Assembly (NCBI GenBank): GCA_000717735.1
Contig: JOBE01000053.1
Coordinates: 1 to 44,628 of the forward strand
Origin: Streptomyces griseoluteus
Lineage (GTDB): Bacteria > Actinomycetota > Actinomycetes > Streptomycetales > Streptomycetaceae
Direction of reading: 5' to 3'
Length of the DNA: 44,628 nt
The position numbers were made by a program, and so were the translations under genes. The notes under the pieces are model-generated. The model worked only from the letters and a program-made list of their open reading frames with translations. It was not told the DNA's origin and ran no database searches. Position 1 is the first letter of the stretch. Each line of letters starts with the position of its first letter. Positions 25,830 to 34,737 of the stretch are shown here, piece after piece.

Positions 25830-26921
25830 CTAGCAGTTCCCCCGCAGCCGGGCGATCCCGTTGAGCGCGGTACGCGCCCGTGCCGCGAGGGCGGGACGGC
25901 TGCGGACGAAACTGTGGGCGCGCCGGGCGGGCTCGCGCCGCAGCCAGTGCAGGGCGGCCCGCGCGCCCGGCACGAAGACGGCCCCCTCGGAGACCGTCAG
26001 CTCGCCCGTCTTCAGCGCGTCCTTGTACTCGGCGTCGCCGCGCCCCAGGTCCAGCATCCCGATCCCGGCGGCCGCCGCCGCCTCGGCCATCCGCAGATGC
26101 AGGACGAGGCCGGGCGAGTACTTCGCGAACTCGGGATCGTACGAGGGGAACCAGCAGGACAGCACGGTCGCGGACCGCAGCCCGAAGTGGGCGGCGATCG
26201 GCCGCTCCCCCACGTACAGCACGGACAGGACGCCGGAGCAGCCGGGCGTGCGCTGCTCGTGGAGACGCCGGACGAGGGTGGTGATCCACTCCTTGGCGAA
26301 ACGGTCGCCGCGGCCGGTCCTGCGGTACTGGGCGGACTTCCACGCCATGAGGGTGCGCAGGGCCGCCGGGTCGCGCTCGTCGAAGACGAACCGCACTTCC
26401 CCGTCGGCCTGACGGCCGAGCTTGCGCTCCTTGGCGAGCGTGGTTCTGAGGAACTTGGGCGACTGGACGCGGAGCAGCGCCTCGTAGGCCTCGTACCCCT
26501 CGCCGACGTCGATCACGGGCGAGGCGAAGGACTCGGTGGCGGCACCTTCGAAGACGGGCTGGCCGTCCTCCAGGTTGTCGAACTCCCACATCGCGAGCCC
26601 GCAGGCCCGGAGCACGGCCCGCGCGCCCGGCCGCAGCCCGGGCCGCAGGGCGGCGCCCTGACTGTCGGAGACGCCGAACCCGATGGCCCTGCCGAGCCCC
26701 AACGGCCCCTTCTCGAAGGGGAAGAACCCGACCGACTCGTCCCCCTCCAGCCACACGGCGACCCTCGAACGGGGCCGTACGGCGGCCACGGCCTGCGTGA
26801 ACTCCGGCTCCATGAAGGGGTTCGCGGGAGCACCGGCCTTGGCCCGCAGCTCCCGCCATGCCTCGATCTCGCGCCCGCTCAGCTCCCCCGGCCTCACGAT
26901 CCGCACACGAAAAGCGCTCAC
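25830..26921 (-). CDS. CelD/BcsL-type GNAT acyltransferase
   Basis: A 363-residue protein of the double-GNAT, FemAB-like fold often found in exopolysaccharide loci (Acetyltransf_6 type). Recognisable segments are NPFMEPEFTQAVAAVRP at 34-50, SPKFLRTTLAKERKLG, and the C-terminal GNAT core ERPIAAHFGLRS, FAKYSPGLVLHLRMAE and GIGMLDLGRGDAEYKDALK. The last motif is diagnostic. Probable role is N- or O-acylation of a glycan or sugar precursor. GTG 26921 follows a G-run ribosome binding site. It leads the leftward glycan genes and lies 120 bases before GT2. Confidence 0.82.
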   Translation of the reverse strand: MSAFRVRIVRPGELSGREIEAWRELRAKAGAPANPFMEPEFTQAVAAVRPRSRVAVWLEGDESVGFFPFEKGPLGLGRAIGFGVSDSQGAALRPGLRPGARAVLRACGLAMWEFDNLEDGQPVFEGAATESFASPVIDVGEGYEAYEALLRVQSPKFLRTTLAKERKLGRQADGEVRFVFDERDPAALRTLMAWKSAQYRRTGRGDRFAKEWITTLVRRLHEQRTPGCSGVLSVLYVGERPIAAHFGLRSATVLSCWFPSYDPEFAKYSPGLVLHLRMAEAAAAAGIGMLDLGRGDAEYKDALKTGELTVSEGAVFVPGARAALHWLRREPARRAHSFVRSRPALAARARTALNGIARLRGNC

Positions 26922-27169
26922 CTAGCCGACCCCCCGGTCTTCCCCCCTGAGTGCTGCCAGGACAGGACGGTACCGGTCCGGAACGCTCCGAGACAGGGAT
27001 ACTCGGTCTTTCCGTGACCAACCCGTGAAGGTGGGACACGTCGGGAGCACGGGCACCCAAGGCTAGGGCATTTCGGAGGAGTTGGCGACAGACGGACGAA
27101 ACCCACTGGCCTACGCGGGGTGACGGTGGCTACCGTCGGGCCTCCAGCACCTCCAGGGGAGAACGACGG
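26922..27169. other. Divergent intergenic region
   Basis: 248 bases between the leftward GNAT gene and a rightward small gene. It contains the G-run leader of the GNAT gene and a 6-4-6 hairpin, GACGGT-GGCT-ACCGTC (27122-27137), before the small gene. I see no further gene. Confidence 0.55.
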
Positions 27170-27523
27170 ATGACCAGCGCGCGCACGACGACCACCTTGT
27201 GGCGGCCCACCGGCCCGGTCGAGCTGGACCTGGTCCGCGAGCTCGGCCTGCGGGCCTGGCCGCCGCGGCTGCCCGAGCAGCCGATCTTCTATCCGGTCCT
27301 CGACGAGGAGTACGCGATCCGGATCGCCCGCGACTGGAACGTCAAGCACGACGGCGCCGGCTTCGTGACGCGCTTCGAGGTCGACACGGAGTTCCTGCGC
27401 AGGTATCCCGTCCAGCAGGCCGGCGGACGGACGATCCTCGAACTGTGGGTGCCTGCGGAGGACCTGGACGAGTTCAACGCGCACATCGTCGGCGAGATCC
27501 AGGTGGTCCACGAGTTCCACTGA
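27170..27523 (+). CDS. Conserved hypothetical (ADP-ribosylation/crystallin J1 label)
   Basis: A 117-residue soluble protein of a family widespread in actinomycetes and often annotated by NCBI as ADP-ribosylation/crystallin J1. The label probably derives from weak similarity. Motifs typical of the family are LWRPTGPVELDLV, WPPRLPEQPIFYPVL, YAIRIARDWNVKH and IVGEIQVVHEF. It has no catalytic signature I can name. ATG 27170 has GGGGAGAA at good spacing. It stands alone between divergent and convergent neighbours. Confidence 0.78.
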   Translation: MTSARTTTTLWRPTGPVELDLVRELGLRAWPPRLPEQPIFYPVLDEEYAIRIARDWNVKHDGAGFVTRFEVDTEFLRRYPVQQAGGRTILELWVPAEDLDEFNAHIVGEIQVVHEFH

Positions 27524-27574
27524 CGACCCGTGTTCCGGATCGGCCGGCCCCCGGCTACCAGGGACTGTCAGGGA

Positions 27575-28165
27575 TCACCAGCCGATCTGGACGTCCCCGA
27601 TCACCTCGCCGCCGATCTCGGCGGCCAGCTTCTCGGCTCGGGCGCGGTCGCCCCACTTGCTGACGTGGACGAAGACGGTGTGGTGCGGGGTCCATGCGTC
27701 GATCTGGGCCTGGTCGCCGTGCAGGACGAGCTGGACGCCGTCGTACTGGGCGGAGCTGTGACTGTCCGTCTCCGGGTCGTCCGGCCACCGTCCGTGCCAG
27801 CTGATGTCGGTGGTGCCCTCGCCGACGGCCCGGACGATCTCCGGCCCGACGGTCGCGACGGGCACGTCGGCGGAGAGGTACAGCGGCAGTCCGGCGCGGA
27901 TCTCGTCGTCCCCCGCCGTCCCGGGGTCGAGAGCGCAGTAGAGGTGCTCCCCGGTCGCGGGGTCGCGCCTGCCCTCCGCCCAGTCGACGGCCGCGCCCGG
28001 CAGCAGCCGCGCGACCCGTCGCGCCTCCTCGACCGTGCGTACCTCGGCGTCCACGTACACGTCGGCGTCGACGTGCTCCAGGAGCCAGACGAGTTGCCGC
28101 GCCCGTGCGTACGCCTCTTCGGCGTCGGTGGTCCTGAAGACGGCGTGCGCCCGTGAGTTCCCCAT
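27575..28165 (-). CDS. Conserved hypothetical protein, cytoplasmic
   Basis: A 196-residue soluble protein, Asp-rich and acidic, starting MGNSRAHAVFRTTDAEEAYA. It has no signal peptide or membrane helix. VDVDV-like strands (DADVYVDAEVRTVEEARR) and VHVSKWGDRARAEKLAAEIG suggest a repeated alpha/beta unit, but I do not recognise the family. ATG 28165 is preferred; a GTG four codons upstream (28177) is possible. It is convergent with the preceding small gene and its position says nothing definite about function. Confidence 0.68.
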   Translation of the reverse strand: MGNSRAHAVFRTTDAEEAYARARQLVWLLEHVDADVYVDAEVRTVEEARRVARLLPGAAVDWAEGRRDPATGEHLYCALDPGTAGDDEIRAGLPLYLSADVPVATVGPEIVRAVGEGTTDISWHGRWPDDPETDSHSSAQYDGVQLVLHGDQAQIDAWTPHHTVFVHVSKWGDRARAEKLAAEIGGEVIGDVQIGW

Positions 28166-28229
28166 GCCGCCCACGCTCGCACGAGGCCCCGCCCCCGGCC
28201 ACCGCATATCCTCGCGGCCGGCCCATCGC

Positions 28230-29027
28230 TCAGGCGCGGCGCTTCACGTCCGGGCAGCGGACCTCCGTGGAGGCGCCGTACGGGTCGAAGGAGGTCCGGG
28301 TGCCGTCGTAGCGGCCGGTGAGGCACAGTTCGCCGCCCATGAACCGGAGGTCGAGGGTGAACTCGACCTTGCCGTTCACCTCCTGAGGGCCGTGGAGGCG
28401 GTAGTCGATGTCGTAGCCGAGGCCGTGGAGGACCTTCTCGACGGAGGCCGGGTCCGGATCGGCCTTGCCGTCCAGGGCCTTCGCGATGCGCTTGCCGTGG
28501 AGAGGGGCCACGCACTTCTCGACGTCGCCCAGTTCGGTCTCCTGGCGGGCCCGCTCGAAGTCCCAGGGCTTCTCGGAGGGCGGCTCCTCCTCCGCGAGCG
28601 GGGGTCCGGAGGGACGCTCGGAGGGGAGACCGGCGGGGGGCTTCTCGCCATACGCGGGCGGCGGGCCGTCCGGTTCCCCCGGGGCGACCTCGGGCGGAAG
28701 GGGCGGCGGGCCGTCCACGACGCACGGCTCGGCGAGGTCGACGGCGAGCTCCAGCATCCTGAACTCCGCCGCCTGCTGCTCCGGCGTGAGGCGGGGGTCG
28801 TCCGCCGGGTCGCCGACCGGTGCGGTCGGGGTCGGCGTCGGCGTCGGCGTGGCGACCGGCGCCGGGGCCGCGATCCGCGCGGCTCCGGACCTGGCGCCCG
28901 CGCCCGCCGGGGTCCCGCCTCCGACCGCCTCCGTGCCGCAGGAGGTGAGGGCGAGGGCGCAGAGGGCCGCCGCCACGGCTGCGCCGACTCGGCTGTTCTT
29001 CAAGGGCGTTACGAGCGAGGAGGTCAT
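28230..29027 (-). CDS. Lipoprotein, unknown function
   Basis: A 265-residue protein with a lipoprotein signal peptide: a hydrophobic helix ends in LALTSC, with Cys30 the lipid-modification site. A low-complexity linker (PTPTPTPT, Pro/Glu-rich up to about 150) precedes a C-terminal domain of about 115 residues. That domain holds three Cys (VEKCV, GELCL, VRCPDV) and a Tyr/Asp-rich segment (GYDIDYRLHG). It is probably attached to the outer face of the membrane. No known family is recognised. The linker's CGGCGT-type repeats are slippage-prone. Confidence 0.72.
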   Translation of the reverse strand: MTSSLVTPLKNSRVGAAVAAALCALALTSCGTEAVGGGTPAGAGARSGAARIAAPAPVATPTPTPTPTAPVGDPADDPRLTPEQQAAEFRMLELAVDLAEPCVVDGPPPLPPEVAPGEPDGPPPAYGEKPPAGLPSERPSGPPLAEEEPPSEKPWDFERARQETELGDVEKCVAPLHGKRIAKALDGKADPDPASVEKVLHGLGYDIDYRLHGPQEVNGKVEFTLDLRFMGGELCLTGRYDGTRTSFDPYGASTEVRCPDVKRRA

Positions 29028-29107
29028 GCCCGAAGTCTGCGCGCGGGACAGTGGGGGCGCGCATGGGTACGCCTACTCAACCGTCGCGCCCCGCGCCCGC
29101 CCGGTGC

Positions 29108-30355
29108 TCAGACGACCCGTACGCCCTTCCGCCAGACCTCCGTCACCAGCGGCACCCCCGGCCGGTACGCCAGGTGGACGTGGGACGGGGCGTCCAGGAC
29201 GGTCAGGTCCGCCCGGGCGCCGGGCGTCAGGCGGCCCACGTCCGTGCGGCGGAGGGCCGCGGCGCCGCCGGCCGTGGCCGACCAGAGCGCTTCGTTCGGG
29301 GTCATGCCCATGTCCCGTACCGCGAGCGCGATGCAGAACGGCACGGAGGACGTGAAGGAGGAGCCCGGGTTGCAGTCCGTGGAGAGGGCCACCGTCGCGC
29401 CCGCGTCGAGGAGGCGGCGGGCGTTCGGCCACTGGGCGCGGGTGGAGAACTCCGCGCCCGGGAGGAGGGTGGCGACCGTCGACGAGTTCGCCAGGGCGTC
29501 CACGTCCTCGTCCGTCAGGTGGGTGCAGTGGTCCGCGCTGGCCGCGTCCAGTTCCACCGCCAGCTGGACGCCGGGGCCGTACGTGAGCTGGTTGGCGTGC
29601 ACCCGGGGGTGGAGGCCCTTCGCCTTGCCCGCGGCGAGGATCGCACGGGCCTGGTCGCCGTCGAAGGCGCCCTTCTCGCAGAAGACGTCGATCCAGCGGG
29701 CGTACGGGGCGCAGGCGTCCAGCATCTCGCCGGTCACCAGGTCCACGTAGGCGGCCGGGTCGTCCGCGTAGTCCGGGGAGACGATGTGCGCGCCGAGGTA
29801 GGTCACCTCGTCGGTGTGTGCGGCCGCGATGCGGAGGGCGCGGGCCTCGTCCTCGACGGTCAGGCCGTAGCCGGACTTCGTCTCGAAGGTGGTCGTGCCC
29901 TGGCGGAGGGCCTCGTCGAGGTAGCGCGTCAGGTTGCGCTCCAGGTCCTCGTCGCTCGCGGCGCGGGTGGCCGCGACGGTCGTGCGGATGCCGCCCGCCT
30001 TGTACGCCTCGCCCGACATCCGCGCGTTGAACTCGGCCGTGCGGTCGCCCGCGAAGACGAGGTGCGAGTGGGAGTCGACGAAGCCGGGGATCACGGCCCG
30101 GCCGCCCGCGTCGAACCGGTTGTCAGTGGCCGGTGCTTTGCTGGATTCACCGACCCAGACGACTCGGTCGCCGTCGATGACGACGGCCGCGTCCTGGATC
30201 AGGCCAAGAGGAGTGTGATCACCGAGGGAGGAATCGTTCGTGACGAGGCTGGCGATGTTGACGATGGCGGTGGCGGTCTTCGCCACGGCGCTGTTCGCGC
30301 TCGTGGGGGCGGAGCTCGCCGCCGGGTTGTTCGTCGCCGCGGGGCCGGTGTTCAT
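29108..30355 (-). CDS. hutI: Imidazolonepropionase
   Basis: A 415-residue amidohydrolase that opens the imidazolone ring to N-formimino-L-glutamate in histidine degradation. The metal site is [11 protein letters not shown]. The core also shows [24 protein letters not shown] and a C-terminal [10 protein letters not shown]. The N-terminus carries about 30 extra residues of low complexity ([20 protein letters not shown]). This extension is inside the frame because ATG 30355 has AAGGAG 12 bases upstream, though a start nearer the conserved [11 protein letters not shown] would give a normal-length protein. It is last of the hut operon. Confidence 0.93.
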   Translation of the reverse strand: MNTGPAATNNPAASSAPTSANSAVAKTATAIVNIASLVTNDSSLGDHTPLGLIQDAAVVIDGDRVVWVGESSKAPATDNRFDAGGRAVIPGFVDSHSHLVFAGDRTAEFNARMSGEAYKAGGIRTTVAATRAASDEDLERNLTRYLDEALRQGTTTFETKSGYGLTVEDEARALRIAAAHTDEVTYLGAHIVSPDYADDPAAYVDLVTGEMLDACAPYARWIDVFCEKGAFDGDQARAILAAGKAKGLHPRVHANQLTYGPGVQLAVELDAASADHCTHLTDEDVDALANSSTVATLLPGAEFSTRAQWPNARRLLDAGATVALSTDCNPGSSFTSSVPFCIALAVRDMGMTPNEALWSATAGGAAALRRTDVGRLTPGARADLTVLDAPSHVHLAYRPGVPLVTEVWRKGVRVV

Positions 30356-30372
30356 GATGAGGGGTGTCTCCT

Positions 30373-31734
30373 TCAGTCGCGCAGGGCGGCGATCGAGTCG
30401 GCGAGGGCCCGGCCCGCGTCCGGCACGGAGGCGTGGACCCCGTCCCGTACGACATGGCGGCCGCCCACGATCGTGTGCCGGACGTCCGCGGCCGACGCTG
30501 CGAATACCGCCGTCTCGGCTGCCAGACGCGGTGCCGGTCCCGCTGTCCTGACCGAGTCGAGAGCGATCGTGGTGAAGTCGGCGAGTGCGCCCTGCTCCAG
30601 GGTTCCCGCCTCCTGCCAGCCGAGGGCCGCGTGGCCGTCCGCCGTCGCCGCGCGGAGGAGGGCCGCCGCCGTCCAGTGACCGCGGGTGCGGGTGCGCAGG
30701 CGCTCGTTCAGTTCCATGGCCCGCGCCTCCTCCAGGAGGTCGATGACGGCGTGGCTGTCGCTGCCGAGGGAGAGCGGGGAGCCGGCGCGCTGGAGGGCCA
30801 CGGCCGGGCCGATGCCGTCCGCGAGGTCGCGTTCGGTGGTGGGGCACATGCAGGTGCCGGTCGACGTCGAGCCGATGAGACCCACGTCGGTCCGCGTCAT
30901 GTGGGTGTTGTGGACGCCCGTCGTCCGGGGGCCGAGGACGCCGTGCTCGGCGAGGAGCTGGGTGGGGGTCATGCCGTGCGCGGCCTGGCAGGCGTCGTTC
31001 TCGGCGGTCTGCTCCGACAGGTGGACGTGGAGGGGGGCCTGCCGGTCCTGGGCCCACCGGGCGACGGTGGCGAGCTGGTCCGCCGGGACCGCCCGTACGG
31101 AGTGGATGGCCGCGCCGACGCGTACGCCGTCCCGGTCCTTCAGGGCCGAGACCCGCTCCGCCCAGGCGTCCGCCGTGCCGTCGGTGAAGCGGAGCTGGTG
31201 CCGCTCGGGTGCGGCGCCGAAGCCGGAGGAGAGGTAGGCGGTGTCGAGGAGGGTGATACGGATGCCGGCGTCGGCGGCGGCGGCGATCAGGGCCTCGCCC
31301 ATGGCGTTGGGGTCGGAGTACGGGGCGCCGCCGGGCGCGTGGTGGAGGTAGTGGAACTCGCCGACGGAGGTGATGCCCGCGAGCGCCATCTCCGCGTACA
31401 CGGCGCGGGTGAGGGCGAAGTAGCTGTCGGGGGTGAGGCGCTGGGCGACGCCGTACATGACTTCGCGCCAGGTCCAGAAGGTGCCGCTGCCGACCTGGAC
31501 GGTGCCGCGCAGGGCGCGGTGGAAGGCGTGCGAGTGGGCGTTGGCGAGGCCGGGGATCGTGAGGCCGCGGAGGGCGACGGCGCCGGGCGGGGGCGCCTCC
31601 ACCCCTGTACGTACGGCCGCGATCCTGCCGTCCTGACCCGCGGCGGAGCCGCTCATGGACACGGTCAGGGCCACGCCCGGCTCGACATGGGTGTCGAGCC
31701 AGGCGTGCTCCAGCCAGTACGTCGTCAGCGGCAC
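30373..31734 (-). CDS. hutF: Formimidoylglutamate deiminase
   Basis: A 453-residue amidohydrolase-superfamily enzyme that converts N-formimino-L-glutamate to N-formyl-L-glutamate plus ammonia. Metal-site motifs are [11 protein letters not shown] and HVHLSEQ, with [15 protein letters not shown] and [10 protein letters not shown] in the C-terminal half. GTG 31734 has GGAGGAG 5 bases upstream and overlaps the end of the amidohydrolase gene by ten bases. Its product needs a deformylase; no hutG is visible in this window. Confidence 0.92.
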   Translation of the reverse strand: MPLTTYWLEHAWLDTHVEPGVALTVSMSGSAAGQDGRIAAVRTGVEAPPPGAVALRGLTIPGLANAHSHAFHRALRGTVQVGSGTFWTWREVMYGVAQRLTPDSYFALTRAVYAEMALAGITSVGEFHYLHHAPGGAPYSDPNAMGEALIAAAADAGIRITLLDTAYLSSGFGAAPERHQLRFTDGTADAWAERVSALKDRDGVRVGAAIHSVRAVPADQLATVARWAQDRQAPLHVHLSEQTAENDACQAAHGMTPTQLLAEHGVLGPRTTGVHNTHMTRTDVGLIGSTSTGTCMCPTTERDLADGIGPAVALQRAGSPLSLGSDSHAVIDLLEEARAMELNERLRTRTRGHWTAAALLRAATADGHAALGWQEAGTLEQGALADFTTIALDSVRTAGPAPRLAAETAVFAASAADVRHTIVGGRHVVRDGVHASVPDAGRALADSIAALRD

Positions 31735-32942
31735 GCCAGCTCCTCCAGTACGTCGGCGAGTGCGATGACACCGGCCGCGCAGTCGTCCTCGGCCACGAAT
31801 TCGGCCGGGGAGTGCGAGACCCCGGTGGGGTTCCGTACGAACAGCATGGCGGTCGGGATCGATTCGGACAGGATGCCCGCGTCGTGTCCCGCGCCGGTGC
31901 CGAGGACCGGGACCTTCCCCGTGGTGCCGAGGATCCGGGACAGTTCGTCGCGCAGGGTGTGCGAGAAGTCCACGACCGGGGTGAAGGACTCCTGGACGAC
32001 CGTGAGGTCGATGCCGTGGCGGTCGGCGTAGGCTCTGGCCTCCGCCTCGACGCCCGTGACGACCTTGTCCAGGGAGTCCTGGTCGGCGGCGCGGGCGTCG
32101 AGCCAGCCGCGGACCAACGACGGGATGGCGTTGACGCCGTTGGGCTCGACCGCGATCTTGCCGAAGGTGGCGACGGCGCCCGCGAGTTCGGCCTCGCGGC
32201 GGGCGGCGAGGACGGTCTCCGCGTAGGTGAGCATCGGGTCGCGGCGGTCGACGAGCCGGGTGGTGCCGGCGTGGTTGGCCTCGCCGGCGAAGTCGTACCG
32301 CCAGCGGCCGTGCGGCCAGATGGAGGAGGCGATGCCGACGGGGTCGCCGGACAGGTCGAGGGCGCGGCCCTGCTCGACGTGGAGTTCGACGAACGCTCCG
32401 ATACGGGCGAGCCGCTCCGGGTCCGGGCCGATCCCCGAGGGGTCGTACCCGGCCGCCTCCATGGCCTGCGGGAGGCTGGTGCCGGACGCGTCGCGGAGCT
32501 CGTACGCCTGCTCCTTCGTCAGCCGGCCCGCGGTGAGGCGGGAGCCGACGCAGGCGAGGCCGAAGCGGGCGCCTTCCTCGTCGCCGAAGTTGGTGATGGC
32601 GAGGGGCCGCTTGAACTGGACGCCCCGGGCGCGCAGTTCGTCGAGCGCGGCGAAGGCGGAGACGACTCCGAGGGGGCCGTCGAAGGCGCCGCCGTCGGGT
32701 ACGGAGTCGAGGTGGGAGCCGGTGACGACGGCGTTCCCCGCGGTGGGGTCGCCGAGCCAGGCCCACTGGTTGCCGTTGCGGTCGGTCTCGACGTCCAGGC
32801 GGCGGGCCTCTGCCTGCATCCGGAACCAGAGCCGGCAGTCGGCGTCGGCCTCGGTCCAGGCGTAGCGGCGGTAGCCGCCGGTGGCGGCGCTGCGGCCGAT
32901 GGGCCGCAGCGACCGCCACATGGCGTGGAAGCTGTCGCTCAC
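31725..32942 (-). CDS. M20-family amidohydrolase (allantoate/carbamoyl type)
   Basis: A 405-residue M20 peptidase-type amidohydrolase, usually annotated allantoate amidohydrolase. The metal site includes [33 protein letters not shown] and [10 protein letters not shown]. Its place between hutU and hutF makes allantoate unlikely. An N-formylglutamate deformylase role, replacing hutG, or hydrolysis of another N-substituted glutamate, fits the pathway better; this is inference. GTG 32942 overlaps the hutU stop by GTGA. Confidence 0.85.
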   Translation of the reverse strand: MSDSFHAMWRSLRPIGRSAATGGYRRYAWTEADADCRLWFRMQAEARRLDVETDRNGNQWAWLGDPTAGNAVVTGSHLDSVPDGGAFDGPLGVVSAFAALDELRARGVQFKRPLAITNFGDEEGARFGLACVGSRLTAGRLTKEQAYELRDASGTSLPQAMEAAGYDPSGIGPDPERLARIGAFVELHVEQGRALDLSGDPVGIASSIWPHGRWRYDFAGEANHAGTTRLVDRRDPMLTYAETVLAARREAELAGAVATFGKIAVEPNGVNAIPSLVRGWLDARAADQDSLDKVVTGVEAEARAYADRHGIDLTVVQESFTPVVDFSHTLRDELSRILGTTGKVPVLGTGAGHDAGILSESIPTAMLFVRNPTGVSHSPAEFVAEDDCAAGVIALADVLEELACR

Positions 32943-34624
32943 GCGGAACCCTCTTCGGAGCCCTCTTCGGAGCCCTCGCGCATCGGGACGCGGACGCCCT
33001 TCTCGTCGGCGACGCGCTCGGCGATGTCGTAGCCCGCGTCGACGTGGCGGATGACGCCCATGCCGGGGTCGTTCGTCAGGACGCGGCGGATCTTCTCGCC
33101 GGCGAGCTTGGTGCCGTCGGCCACCGAGACCTGGCCGGCGTGGATGGAGCGGCCCATGCCGACGCCGCCGCCGTGGTGGATGGAGACCCAGGACGCGCCG
33201 GAGGCGACGTTGACCATGGCGTTGAGCAGCGGCCAGTCGGCGATGGCGTCGGAGCCGTCGAGCATGGCCTCGGTCTCGCGGTACGGGGAGGCGACGGAGC
33301 CGCAGTCGAGGTGGTCGCGGCCGATCGCGAGGGGTGCGGCGAGGGTGCCGTTGCCGACCATGTCGTTGAACATGTCGCCGGCCTTGTCGCGCTCGCCCTG
33401 GCCGAGCCAGCAGATGCGGGCGGGCAGGCCCTGGAAGTGGACGCGCTCGCCGGCCATCTTGATCCAGCGGTGGAGGGACTCGTTCTCCGGGAAGAGATCG
33501 AGGATCGCCTTGTCGGTCTTGTGGATGTCCGAGGCCTCGCCGGAGAGGGCGGCCCAGCGGAACGGGCCCTTGCCCTCGCAGAACAGCGGGCGGATGTACG
33601 CCGGGACGAAGCCGGGGAAGGCGAACGCCCGCTCGTAGCCCGCGAGCTGGGCCTCGCCGCGGATCGAGTTGCCGTAGTCGAAGACCTCGGCGCCCGCGTC
33701 CATGAAGCCGACCATGGCCTCGACGTGCCGGGCCATCGACTCGCGGGCCCGGGTGGTGAAGCCCGCCGGGTCCTTGGCGGCGGCGGAGGCCATGTCCTCG
33801 AAGGCCACGCCGACCGGGCAGTACGAGAGCGGGTCGTGGGCGCTCGTCTGGTCGGTGACGATGTCGATCGGGGCGCCCTCGGCGAGCATCTGCGGGAGCA
33901 GTTCGGCGGCGTTGCCGAGGAGACCGATGGAGAGCGGGCGGCGGGCGTCGCGGGCCTCGACGGCCAGCTGGAGGGCGTGGGCGAGGCTGTCGGCCTTCAC
34001 GTCCAGGTAGCGGTGCTCGATGCGGCGCTCGATGGCGCGCGGGTCGACGTCGACGCAGATCGCGACGCCGTCGTTCATGGTGACGGCGAGCGGCTGGGCG
34101 CCGCCCATGCCGCCGAGTCCGGCGGTGAGGGTGATGGTCCCGGCGAGGGTGCCGTCGAACTTCTTGGCGGCGACGGCGGCGAAGGTCTCGTACGTGCCCT
34201 GGAGGATGCCCTGGGTGCCGATGTAGATCCAGGACCCGGCGGTCATCTGGCCGTACATGGTGAGGCCGAGGTGCTCCAGGCGCCGGAACTCCTCCCAGTT
34301 GGCCCAGTCGCCGACCAGGTTGGAGTTGGCCAGGAGGACGCGCGGGGCCCACTCGTGGGTCTGCATGACGCCGACGGGGCGGCCGGACTGGACGAGCATC
34401 GTCTCGTCCTGCTTGAGGGTGCGCAGGGTGCGGACCATGGCGTCGAAGGAGCGCCAGTCGCGGGCGGCCTTGCCGGTGCCGCCGTAGACGACGAGCTTGT
34501 CGGGGTGCTCGGCGACCTCGGGGTCGAGGTTGTTCTGGAGCATCCGGAGGGCGGCTTCCTGCTGCCATCCCAGGGCGCTCAGTTCCGTACCGCGTGCCGC
34601 TCGTACGGGGCGGGGTCCTGACAT
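32939..34624 (-). CDS. hutU: Urocanate hydratase
   Basis: A 561-residue NAD-dependent hydratase that converts urocanate to imidazolonepropionate. Family motifs include [49 protein letters not shown] and [19 protein letters not shown]. The C-terminus ends in a [11 protein letters not shown] repeat from a 12-base duplication. ATG 34624 has AAGGAGG upstream. It begins the hut operon, transcribed left: hutU, M20, hutF, hutI. hutH is not in the window. Confidence 0.96.
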   Translation of the reverse strand: MSGPRPVRAARGTELSALGWQQEAALRMLQNNLDPEVAEHPDKLVVYGGTGKAARDWRSFDAMVRTLRTLKQDETMLVQSGRPVGVMQTHEWAPRVLLANSNLVGDWANWEEFRRLEHLGLTMYGQMTAGSWIYIGTQGILQGTYETFAAVAAKKFDGTLAGTITLTAGLGGMGGAQPLAVTMNDGVAICVDVDPRAIERRIEHRYLDVKADSLAHALQLAVEARDARRPLSIGLLGNAAELLPQMLAEGAPIDIVTDQTSAHDPLSYCPVGVAFEDMASAAAKDPAGFTTRARESMARHVEAMVGFMDAGAEVFDYGNSIRGEAQLAGYERAFAFPGFVPAYIRPLFCEGKGPFRWAALSGEASDIHKTDKAILDLFPENESLHRWIKMAGERVHFQGLPARICWLGQGERDKAGDMFNDMVGNGTLAAPLAIGRDHLDCGSVASPYRETEAMLDGSDAIADWPLLNAMVNVASGASWVSIHHGGGVGMGRSIHAGQVSVADGTKLAGEKIRRVLTNDPGMGVIRHVDAGYDIAERVADEKGVRVPMREGSEEGSEEGSA

Positions 34625-34652
34625 GGCGGTGCCTCCTTGGATGTCGTACAGA

Positions 34653-34677
34653 TATTCACATCCTGACCTGATGAATA
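34653..34677 (-). promoter_or_regulatory. Candidate RpiR operator over the hutU promoter
   Basis: TATTCA-N13-TGAATA (34653-34658 and 34672-34677) spans the hutU -10. The same 6-13-6 layout with TATTCA-N13-TGTATA precedes the RpiR-type gene at 39679-39703. Confidence 0.55.
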
Positions 34678-34688
34678 GTTGTAGTCAA
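34660..34688 (-). promoter_or_regulatory. hutU operon promoter
   Basis: On the minus strand TTGACT (34688-34683), a 17-base spacer and CAGGAT (34665-34660) match the vegetative consensus (TTGACN, TAGGNT) well. This is probably a HrdB promoter about 35 bases upstream of ATG 34624. Confidence 0.7.
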
Positions 34689-34737
34689 CAGGGCCGCCCT
34701 CACCCGTCCCGGTGACGCCATGGACGAGGATGGGCCC

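Noticed and set aside
27601..29064. 487-codon frame across two genes on the minus strand
   Set aside because: Overlaps the lipoprotein and the small hypothetical gene in a different frame, with no recognisable domain.
31812..33032. Plus-strand open frame antisense to the hut genes
   Set aside because: Antisense shadow of strongly conserved hut genes with unrelated, low-complexity product.
34720..34737. Upstream ATG of the decarboxylase-like gene
   Set aside because: ATG 34738 has the better-placed GAGGA; 34720 lacks a site.
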